DNA of 37,731 nt from Bacteroidetes bacterium GWA2_32_17. GTDB lineage: Bacteria > Bacteroidota > Bacteroidia > Bacteroidales > GWA2-32-17. Within the stretch, counting starts at the first letter, position 1. Each line of letters starts with the position of its first letter. Both the position numbers and the translations under genes were made by a program. The DNA lies in contig MENF01000018.1 of the NCBI GenBank assembly GCA_001769035.1, positions 1-37,731 on the forward strand. Reading direction: 5' to 3'. This document shows positions 8,371 to 14,455 of the stretch, piece after piece. The notes beneath the pieces are model-generated. The model was given only the letters and a program-made list of their open reading frames with translations, made no database searches and was not told the origin of the DNA.

Positions 8371-8461
8371 GCCACGAATTACACTAATTAAAAATAAGAA
8401 ATGACTATGATTCTTAACAAATGAAACATATTAAACATATTGTTCTTAATAATTCGTGAAC
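8371..8461. repeat. Dispersed element with CACGAATT inverted ends
   Basis: Left end GCCACGAATTACACTAATT at 8371-8389, right end AATTCGTGAAC at 8451-8461. The 8-bp ends are exact inverted repeats. A cousin lies at 20069-20166. It sits in the 186-nt gap between the first ketosynthase and the next gene. Confidence 0.55.
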
Positions 8462-8522
8462 TTAGCAAAGCAATCTTACAGCTTGCCTCGCTTGCGGGGA
8501 ACACCAATAAAATAATAAAAAT

Positions 8523-9194
8523 ATGATTAAATTAGTGGCAAAAAAACTTGTGCGTAACATCAGTAATAATATAATATCAAAATCGTGTCGAATAACAAAT
8601 AACACAATAATTGTTAACGATAAATTATTATTTGAAAATAACAACGTGCCTTTTAATGTTTTTATTAAAAATGCTTACAAATATTTTATAAATAATTATC
8701 CGAAATTTTTTAAAATGGATAATTTATCAAAACTTGGAATAATAGCAGTTGAATTATTATCTGATGAATTTAAAAGTATTGATGGTAAGGAAATAGGAGT
8801 TGTACTTGTTAATTCAGCATCCTCACTCGACGCTGATCAAACATTTCAAAAAACAATCGTAAAAGACAACTATTTTCCAAGTCCTTCAGTTTTTGTTTAC
8901 ACACTTCCAAATATTGTTATAGGTGAAATTTGCATTAAACATAAAATTTATGGTGAATCATCATTTTTTGTTTCACAAAATTTTGATTCTACATTTATTT
9001 ACAATATAGTTTGCGATTTGTTTTCACGACAGGGCATAAATACTGCAATTGTTGGTTGGCTTGATTTTATTGACAATGACTATTTAGCTTCACTTTGCAT
9101 TATTAAAAAAATTTCGCAACAAAAGTCGAATTACAACGAAATGATTAATTTTACAATCGAAAATTTTAACAATACAATAAAAAATGATATTTAA
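8523..9194 (+). CDS. Half-length ketosynthase-fold protein, probably non-catalytic
   Basis: 223 residues. The central part (YPKFFKMDNLSKLG at 59-72, IGVVLVNSASSLDADQTF at 91-108, FPSPSVFVYTLPNIVIGEICI at 118-138) resembles the N-terminal half of thiolase-fold ketosynthases, and matches my recollection of a short '3-oxoacyl-ACP synthase' protein found in Bacteroidota aryl-polyene-like clusters. There is no candidate nucleophilic Cys and no HGT or GH motif, and the C-terminal half of the fold is missing. It stops 5 nt before the acyl carrier protein gene, in the tightly packed part of the cluster. A structural partner or scaffold for one of the full-length ketosynthases is a reasonable guess; no activity can be claimed. 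Confidence 0.65.
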   Translation: MIKLVAKKLVRNISNNIISKSCRITNNTIIVNDKLLFENNNVPFNVFIKNAYKYFINNYPKFFKMDNLSKLGIIAVELLSDEFKSIDGKEIGVVLVNSASSLDADQTFQKTIVKDNYFPSPSVFVYTLPNIVIGEICIKHKIYGESSFFVSQNFDSTFIYNIVCDLFSRQGINTAIVGWLDFIDNDYLASLCIIKKISQQKSNYNEMINFTIENFNNTIKNDI

Positions 9195-9199
9195 ATATT

Positions 9200-9454
9200 A
9201 TGGACGAATTAATTAATAATTTAAAAATAGAAATTATTGAAGCTCTTAATTTAGAAGATGTTAAAGCCGAAGATATAGACACAGAAGCTCCTCTATTTAA
9301 CGAAGGTTTGGGGCTCGATTCAATTGATGCTTTAGAATTAATTGTATTAATTGAAAAAAAACATGGAATTAAGATACAGTCCGCTGATGAGGGAAAACAA
9401 ATTCTATATTCCGTAAAAACTATTGCAGAATTTATTATCAAAAACAAAAAATAA
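9200..9454 (+). CDS. Acyl carrier protein
   Basis: 84 residues, acidic, four-helix pattern. The phosphopantetheine attachment serine is Ser41 in GLGLDSIDALEL. The helix after it, IVLIEKKHGIKI, matches the recognition helix of carrier proteins. It differs from a housekeeping AcpP in the NEGLGLDSIDALEL context, which is typical of carrier proteins dedicated to aryl polyene/resorcinol-type clusters. It follows the half-length ketosynthase-fold gene by 5 nt and precedes a ketosynthase by 3 nt, so it is the likely tether for the chain built by this cluster. Confidence 0.9.
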   Translation: MDELINNLKIEIIEALNLEDVKAEDIDTEAPLFNEGLGLDSIDALELIVLIEKKHGIKIQSADEGKQILYSVKTIAEFIIKNKK

Positions 9455-9457
9455 TAA

Positions 9458-10663
9458 GTGAAAAAAAAAGTTTTTATTTCCGGAATTGGAATTATTTCGT
9501 CAATTGGGAATAATGTTATTGAAGTTTTAAACTCTTTAATACATGAAAATTCAGGAATAATATACTCCGAACATTTACATTCTGTATATAAAAATGAAAT
9601 GCCGGTGGGCGAAGTAAAATTAACAGATAATGAATTAAAAGATTTATTAAAACTTTCTGACAAATCACAAAACTCAAGAACTACATTACTTGGAATGATG
9701 GCAGTATCAGAAGCAATTAAAAATTCAGAAATATCAGATATAAATAAATTTAATACGGCTTTTATTTCTGCAACTACAGTCGGTGGCATGGATAAAAGTG
9801 AAATATTTTACAGAGAATTTATTAAAAATAAAACAAAGGGCAAATTAAAATATATTTGTACTCACGATTGTGGCGAAAGTACCAAAAAAATTGCAGATAA
9901 AATAAAATTAAATGGGTTTACAGCTACAATAAGTACAGCTTGTTCGTCGTCGGCAAACTCTATAATGGTAGGTGCAAGGTTAATTAAAAACGGTTTAGCC
10001 GATAGGGTTATTGCTGGAGGTGCAGATGCACTGAGCTTGTTCACAATAAATGGGTTTAACACTTTAATGATATTATCGCACAAACATTGTCGTCCGTTTG
10101 ACGAAACTCGCAACGGACTTAATATTGGAGAAGGTGCAGGGTATATTGTTATGGAATCGGATGAATGTTTAAAAAAATCAGGTAAACTGCCAATTGCAGA
10201 ATTAAAAGGATATGGAAACGCATGCGATGCTTATCACCAAACTGCATCATCGCCAGATGGATACGGAGCTTATTTGGCAATGAGTAAGGCAATTGGAAAT
10301 GCTAACATTATGCCTAATAATATTGATTACGTAAATGTTCATGGTACTGGAACACCAAATAATGATTTATCGGAAGGTCTTGCATTACAAAATATTTTCA
10401 ATAACAACGTACCGTATTTCAGCTCAACAAAATCAGCAACGGGACACACTTTAGGTGCTTCGGGAGGTATTGAGGCAGTAATAAGTATTCTGGCAATTCA
10501 AAATAAAATAATTTTTCCATCGCTGAATTTTAACCAACAAATGAAAGAATTAACAATTTGCCCAACATCAAAAACAATTAAGAATGTTGAAATTAAAAAT
10601 GTTCTTTCAAACTCTTTTGGATTTGGCGGAAACAACACATCACTAATATTTTCTGCGGTTTAA
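9458..10663 (+). CDS. Beta-ketoacyl-ACP synthase II-like, catalytic (GTG start)
   Basis: 401 residues with a GTG start 3 nt after the carrier-protein stop; no ATG is available without losing the first beta strand KKKVFISGIGIISSIG. The catalytic triad is intact: Cys162 in STACSSSANS, His295 in VHGTGTPNND and His330 in KSATGHTLGASGG, with SFGFGGNN near the end. It is a normal FabF-like condensing enzyme. Paired with the following chain-length-factor-like protein (1 nt apart), it resembles the ketosynthase/chain-length-factor heterodimer seen in aryl polyene and type II polyketide systems. Product identity cannot be derived because no reductive enzymes are in the window. Confidence 0.88.
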   Translation: MKKKVFISGIGIISSIGNNVIEVLNSLIHENSGIIYSEHLHSVYKNEMPVGEVKLTDNELKDLLKLSDKSQNSRTTLLGMMAVSEAIKNSEISDINKFNTAFISATTVGGMDKSEIFYREFIKNKTKGKLKYICTHDCGESTKKIADKIKLNGFTATISTACSSSANSIMVGARLIKNGLADRVIAGGADALSLFTINGFNTLMILSHKHCRPFDETRNGLNIGEGAGYIVMESDECLKKSGKLPIAELKGYGNACDAYHQTASSPDGYGAYLAMSKAIGNANIMPNNIDYVNVHGTGTPNNDLSEGLALQNIFNNNVPYFSSTKSATGHTLGASGGIEAVISILAIQNKIIFPSLNFNQQMKELTICPTSKTIKNVEIKNVLSNSFGFGGNNTSLIFSAV

Positions 10664-10664
10664 T

Positions 10665-11693
10665 ATGGAATTATATATAAAAGGAATAAACAGCATTTCA
10701 CCGAGCGAAAATTTCGATAACATTTCGCACATACCAGAAATTAAATTAGTTGATGAAATTTATAAACATTATGTATGCATTGAACCCATATATAAAGAAA
10801 TAATAAACCCGCTTTTGCTTCGCCGGATGAGCAGAGCAATGAAAATGGGAATTGCTTCGGCGTTACTTTGCTTAAAAGACGCAAAAATTGAAATGCCTGA
10901 TGCAATTATTACAGCCACTGGCTTAGGATGTATTGAAGACAGCGATAAATTTCTTACATTATTAATAGAAAATGAGGAAAAAATGTTAAACCCTACTCCT
11001 TTTATACAATCAACACATAATACTATAAGCTCGCAAATTGCTCTTTTGTTAAAATGTCATGGATACAATAGCACTTATGCTGGTCGTGGTGCATGTTTTG
11101 AAACTGCATTGCTCGATGCAAAAATGTTAATTTCAGACGATGATTTACAAAATGTTTTAGTTGGTGCTTATGACGAATTAATTGCAAATCAAATTAGAAT
11201 TTTATATCGGTTGGGGTTATTTAAAAATAATAACAAAATAAACGATAATCAGGGAAATTTGCCTGGCGAAGGAGCCTCATTTTTTGTAGTTTCTCCAAAT
11301 CCATCTGAAACTAATTATGCTAAAATATCAGATTTTGAAATAGTAAACAACTTAATATCTGCAAAAAAAATTATTTCAGATTTTTTAGTTAAAAATTCAA
11401 TTACTATTGGAAATATAAATTCAATTATGGTTGGAATTAATAGCTGTTTTGATACCCATTACACAGAATATACTGATTTATTTCCTAATTCCAACATTCT
11501 TTGGTTTAAACATTTATGTGGCGAATACATGACATCGTCGGCTTTTGCACTTTGTTTGGCTGTAAAATGTTTAAAAAACTATTCCATTCCAGAAATTGCT
11601 TTTATTAGAAAAAACAATAACAAAAACAATAATATTCTCATTATTAATAAAGTAACAAATGAGCAAACCGCATTATTTCTATTAAGCAATTGA
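10665..11693 (+). CDS. Chain-length-factor-like ketosynthase homologue
   Basis: 342 residues. The N-terminal half matches the short ketosynthase family often found in such clusters (RRMSRAMKMGIASALLCLKDA, TPFIQSTHNTISSQIALLLK, then RGACFETALLDAKML). A Cys (144) lies near the position of the catalytic nucleophile but is offset by about two residues from it. The HGTGT motif is absent, and the usual GH of the second histidine reads GE (CGEYMTSSAFAL). Loss of both histidines argues for a chain-length-factor or partner role rather than condensation. It begins 1 nt after the catalytic ketosynthase stop, consistent with stoichiometric heterodimer formation. The family call is firm, the role inferred. 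Confidence 0.75.
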   Translation: MELYIKGINSISPSENFDNISHIPEIKLVDEIYKHYVCIEPIYKEIINPLLLRRMSRAMKMGIASALLCLKDAKIEMPDAIITATGLGCIEDSDKFLTLLIENEEKMLNPTPFIQSTHNTISSQIALLLKCHGYNSTYAGRGACFETALLDAKMLISDDDLQNVLVGAYDELIANQIRILYRLGLFKNNNKINDNQGNLPGEGASFFVVSPNPSETNYAKISDFEIVNNLISAKKIISDFLVKNSITIGNINSIMVGINSCFDTHYTEYTDLFPNSNILWFKHLCGEYMTSSAFALCLAVKCLKNYSIPEIAFIRKNNNKNNNILIINKVTNEQTALFLLSN

Positions 11694-12460
11694 TAAATTA
11701 TACTAAATATTGCATCATTTTCTTTTTCCTATCTATTCCATTAATAATTGCAGTTTTTTGGTTAAATTATTCATGGTTAATTCTACTCGTATTTATTTTG
11801 TTATTTATTACCGGATTGGTTATTGGCTCAATTAATATACGTTCTGATTTTTATTTTAAAACAATGTGCAAAGGGAATAATCAAACAAATTCAATTTCTT
11901 TAACTTTTGACGATGGTCCAAATCAAAATATTACTCCAATAATTCTTAATATCTTAAAAGAAAATGGAATTAAAGCATGTTTTTTTTGTATTGGTAAAAA
12001 TGCCGAACAAAATATCGAATTGATTAAAAGAATTGACAGCGAAGGTCACATTATTGGCAACCACACATACTCACATTCAAATAATTTCGATTTATTTTCT
12101 TCATCGAAAATGAAAAACGAAATAACAAAAACAAATTACACAATACAAAATATTATCAATAAAGAAGTAAAATATTTTCGTCCACCTTATGGTGTTACAA
12201 ACCCCAATTTATCTAAAGCATTAAAAAAGACTAATTTAATTTCAATTGGCTGGTCGTTGCGTTCGCTTGATACTACCGCAAAAGGAGATATAACAAATAC
12301 TTTAAAACGATTAGAAAAAATAAAAGCTGGTAACATTGTACTTTTACACGACAACATTACTGAAGCTCCAGAAATACTCGAAAAATTTATAACAATAGTT
12401 AGAGCAAAAAATTTGAAATTTATGAGGTTAGATGAATTAATAAGTATAGGTTTGATGTAG
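11690..12460 (+). CDS. Membrane-anchored polysaccharide deacetylase (NodB/CE4 family)
   Basis: 256 residues. Two hydrophobic segments (about 7-25 and 28-48) anchor the protein; the catalytic domain follows. CE4 motifs are all visible: TFDDGP with Asp74/Asp75, HTYSH with the metal ligands His125/His129, RPPYG from Arg164, and LLHD with His220. The family removes N- or O-acetyl groups from sugars with a divalent metal. The start is a TTG that overlaps the previous stop (TTGA at 11690); the next in-frame ATG would remove the anchors. Genes of this type are common inside Bacteroidota aryl-polyene-like clusters, though why is not settled. It closes the tightly packed block. Confidence 0.85.
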   Translation: MINYTKYCIIFFFLSIPLIIAVFWLNYSWLILLVFILLFITGLVIGSINIRSDFYFKTMCKGNNQTNSISLTFDDGPNQNITPIILNILKENGIKACFFCIGKNAEQNIELIKRIDSEGHIIGNHTYSHSNNFDLFSSSKMKNEITKTNYTIQNIINKEVKYFRPPYGVTNPNLSKALKKTNLISIGWSLRSLDTTAKGDITNTLKRLEKIKAGNIVLLHDNITEAPEILEKFITIVRAKNLKFMRLDELISIGLM

Positions 12461-12485
12461 CGTTAGCTACGTTATTTTATTTTTC
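12457..12485 (+). terminator. Possible weak terminator at the end of the lipid cluster
   Basis: GTAGC, loop GTTA, GCTAC overlaps the deacetylase stop codon and is followed by a T-rich run. The stem is only 5 bp, so termination would be inefficient. Confidence 0.3.
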
Positions 12486-12660
12486 TTCAATTATAAATTT
12501 TGTTCTGCGATTTAAAGCTCTGCCTTCTTCTGTATCATTTGTTGCAATAGGTTTTGTTTCGCAGTAACTATGTATAAAAACAATTCTGCTTTTATCTATA
12601 CCCATTAAGCTATATTCAACTTGTAAATGCAATTTTTCAAGAAGCCAAGTTATAAAAAAA
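12477..12660 (-). pseudogene. OmpA-family C-terminal remnant
   Basis: Read on the minus strand, the stretch encodes VEYSLMGIDKSRIVFIHSY, then NDTEEGRALNRRTKFIIEEK and a stop at 12477-12479. The 'N..EEGRALNRR' ending is the hallmark of the peptidoglycan-binding OmpA domain. Upstream (12640-12775) no continuous OmpA frame can be read, so only about the last 55 residues survive. It occupies the 362-nt gap between the deacetylase and thiF. I see no other gene in the gap. Confidence 0.6.
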
Positions 12661-12801
12661 TTGAATTGGAGATTTAAAGCCAGATTTTTTTATTCCACGA
12701 CCTTCCTTATACAAGCCCGGGATGGCTGGTCTTAGCAATTCGATATCGGATTTATTTGGAAAGACGTCTATTTAAGAAAAACCAACATGACTAAAGTTTA
12801 T

Positions 12802-12809
12802 TAATTTTG
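12802..12809 (+). promoter_or_regulatory. -7 box TAATTTTG before thiF
   Basis: TAATTTTG matches TAnnTTTG and lies 13 nt before the thiF start. No clear TTG element was found at the usual distance. Confidence 0.4.
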
Positions 12810-12822
12810 TAAAAAATATAGA

Positions 12823-13467
12823 ATGACTTTCCACAAATTAAATAAAGAGTTTTCAAATAAAACTGTTGATATTACAGGTTGTGGAAGTATTTTCCCTGAA
12901 ATAAAAGAAAAACTTTCGAAAAAAACAGTTGGAATTGCAGGTTGTGGTGGACTTGGCTCTAATGCTGCTGTAGCACTTGCACGAGCAGGAGTTGGTAAAC
13001 TTATAATTGCCGATTTTGATGTAATTGTTGAAAGTAATTTGAATCGTCAATATTTTTTTTACGCTCAGATTGGTATGAAAAAATGCCTTGCACTAAAAGA
13101 AAATATTATAAGCATAAATCCAAAATGTAGTGTTATCGCTATTGATATAGAATTAGATGAAAAAAATATTCCTGAAATTTATAAAAATTGCGATTTAATT
13201 ATTGAAGCATTCGATACAGCCGAATCAAAACTTATGCTGGTTGAAACTGTTCTTATTAATTTTCTCACTATACCTTTAATTATAGGTTCCGGAGTTGGTG
13301 GATGGGGAAAATTCGAATCAATTAAAATTGAACAATACGACAATATATACATTTGTGGCGACAATACTAACGAAGTTTCGGCTCTATATCCTCCAATGGC
13401 ACCACGAATAGGTATTATAGCAAATATGCAGGCAAATAAAGCATTGGAAATTTTATTAAAAAGTTAA
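12823..13467 (+). CDS. thiF: ThiS adenylyltransferase ThiF
   Basis: 214 residues, the short E1-like ThiF type of anaerobes and Bacteroidota. The nucleotide-binding loop is GCGGLGSNAAVALARAGVG (from residue 40), followed by ADFDVI and the ATP-contacting NLNRQ (72-76). A later EAFDTAESK carries the conserved Asp. It would adenylate the C-terminal glycine of ThiS for sulfur transfer to the thiazole of thiamine; the matching thiS lies 311 nt downstream. The N-terminus contains a second, degenerate copy of the loop (KTVDITGCGS at 13-22, against KTVGIAGCGG at 34-43), which looks like a small internal duplication. Zinc-binding CxxC pairs are not visible, as usual for this short form. Confidence 0.85.
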   Translation: MTFHKLNKEFSNKTVDITGCGSIFPEIKEKLSKKTVGIAGCGGLGSNAAVALARAGVGKLIIADFDVIVESNLNRQYFFYAQIGMKKCLALKENIISINPKCSVIAIDIELDEKNIPEIYKNCDLIIEAFDTAESKLMLVETVLINFLTIPLIIGSGVGGWGKFESIKIEQYDNIYICGDNTNEVSALYPPMAPRIGIIANMQANKALEILLKS

Positions 13468-13479
13468 AGTAACGGATAA

Positions 13480-13692
13480 GAAAGATTGAGAAAAAAGGTT
13501 GAGGTTGAGGAAGCAAGATTGAGTAAGATTGAAAGAGATTGATAAGATTGAGAAAACAAGATTGATAAGATTGAGAAGACAAGATTGATAAGATTGAGAA
13601 AACAAGATTGATAAGATTGAGAAGACAAGATTGAAAGGATTGAGAAAACAAGATTGATAAGATTGATAAGAAAGAAAGGGAATAGATTGAGA
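13480..13692. repeat. GATTGA tandem array, 23-bp period
   Basis: Five units of 23 bp (ACAAGATTGATAAGATTGAG plus 3 nt) run from 13556 to 13670 with few changes, flanked by looser GATTGA/GGTTGA copies from 13480. Because 23 is not a multiple of three, all frames of the minus strand stay open and give overlapping spurious frames. The array separates thiF from thiS. Confidence 0.85.
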
Positions 13693-13697
13693 AAAAC

Positions 13698-13766
13698 CAA
13701 TGAACAATGAACAGTGAACAGTGAACAGTAAACAGTAAACAGTAAACAGTAAACAATGAACAATAA
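13698..13766. repeat. AACAGTG/AACAGTA heptad array
   Basis: About nine consecutive 7-bp units (AACAATG, AACAGTG, AACAGTA) follow directly on the 23-bp array and end 13 nt before the thiS start. The same heptads build arrays at 17204-17370, 19248-19437 and 22228-22590. Confidence 0.85.
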
Positions 13767-13778
13767 ATTTAATAATAC

Positions 13779-13982
13779 ATGGAAATAACATTAAACAATA
13801 CTAAAGAAAATTTTACTCCAGCAGAATTGAGTATTTCAGAAATATTGAAAATCAAGAATTTTACTTTTAAAATGCTCGTAACAAAGGTAAATGGCAACTT
13901 TGTTAAGCGTGATGATTACGATAAAGTTTTTGTTAAAAACGGCGATAATGTAAGTATTATTCATCTTATTAGCGGTGGATAA
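13779..13982 (+). CDS. thiS: Sulfur carrier protein ThiS
   Basis: 67 residues with the beta-grasp plan of ThiS (MEITLNNTKENF, LVTKVNGNFVKRDDYD, GDNVSIIHLISGG). It ends in the Gly-Gly required for adenylation by ThiF and thiocarboxylate formation in thiamine thiazole synthesis. It is separated from thiF by two repeat arrays with no terminator, so the two may still be co-transcribed. Other thiamine genes (thiG, thiH, thiC) are not in the window. Confidence 0.9.
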   Translation: MEITLNNTKENFTPAELSISEILKIKNFTFKMLVTKVNGNFVKRDDYDKVFVKNGDNVSIIHLISGG

Positions 13983-14010
13983 TTTTTTTATTAAGATTAA
14001 TAATTAATCG

Positions 14011-14018
14011 TATTTTTG
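14011..14018 (+). promoter_or_regulatory. -7 box TATTTTTG before the division gene
   Basis: TATTTTTG lies only 4 nt before the ATG at 14023, so transcription would begin at or next to the start codon (leaderless or nearly so). Confidence 0.5.
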
Positions 14019-14022
14019 CAAT

Positions 14023-14322
14023 ATGAAATTTTCAAAAACAACATTTTTAAAATTTTTAAAAAACAAATATTTTATAATTTCATTTGTTTTCGTTTTATAC
14101 ATTACACTTTTTAGTCAAAATAATTTAATCGAAAGACTTTCTGAAATTCATGATTTGAATAAACTTGAAGCTCAAAAAGAATATTATTTAAAAATAATAA
14201 AAGAAAATACTGAAAAAATCAGAGAGCTACGAACAGATAAAGCTAATCTCGAAAAATTTGCCCGCGAAGAATACTTAATGAAAAAAAATAACGAAGACAT
14301 TTTTGTTATTGTTAAAAAATAA
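14023..14322 (+). CDS. FtsB/DivIC-family septum formation initiator
   Basis: 99 residues: a short cytoplasmic N-terminus (KTTFLKFLKNK), one transmembrane helix at about 17-33 (YFIISFVFVLYITLFSQ), a coiled coil at about 40-75 (EAQKEYYLKIIKENTEKIRE) and the typical C-terminal LEKFAREEYLMKKNNEDIFVI, which matches the 'AReel...GE.vi' end of the FtsB/DivIC family. These proteins bridge FtsL/FtsQ in the divisome on the outer side of the inner membrane. Bacteroidota genomes often place this gene near unrelated genes, as here. Confidence 0.85.
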   Translation: MKFSKTTFLKFLKNKYFIISFVFVLYITLFSQNNLIERLSEIHDLNKLEAQKEYYLKIIKENTEKIRELRTDKANLEKFAREEYLMKKNNEDIFVIVKK

Positions 14323-14341
14323 TCTTTAATTTTTCCCTTTC

Positions 14342-14411
14342 AAACCTAACAGATCTTTGAGACCTGTTAGGTTTAATTTAGACCTAACAAGTCTTTGAGA
14401 CCTGTTAGGTC
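14342..14411. repeat. Two tandem CCTAACAG/CTGTTAGG palindromes
   Basis: Two hairpins lie side by side: 14342-14374 (arms AACCTAACAG and CTGTTAGGTT) and 14381-14411 (arms GACCTAACA and TGTTAGGTC). Both have the same centre TCTTTGAGA. They are near copies of each other in the gap between the division gene and the exporter. They may end the upstream transcript, but lack a T-run and look like a REP-type mobile palindrome. Confidence 0.75.
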
Positions 14412-14427
14412 TTATTCAAAAATATTA

Positions 14428-14435
14428 TAACTTTG
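14428..14435 (+). promoter_or_regulatory. -7 box TAACTTTG before the exporter
   Basis: TAACTTTG fits TAnnTTTG and lies 20 nt before the ATG of the exporter gene, a normal distance. Confidence 0.5.
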
Positions 14436-14455
14436 CTCCACAAAAAATAAAAATA

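Noticed and set aside
13480-13692. CRISPR array at the 23-bp repeats
   Set aside because: The units are directly contiguous with no unique spacers and no cas genes are present.
13415-13791. Three overlapping minus-strand frames of 99-113 residues rich in FTVYCLLFTVHCSLF and SQSYQSCFLNLINL
   Set aside because: They are translations of the 23-bp and heptad arrays in all three frames, with no start signal and no family resemblance.
14342-14411. Riboswitch before the exporter
   Set aside because: The structure is two copies of a simple palindrome with no conserved aptamer features.
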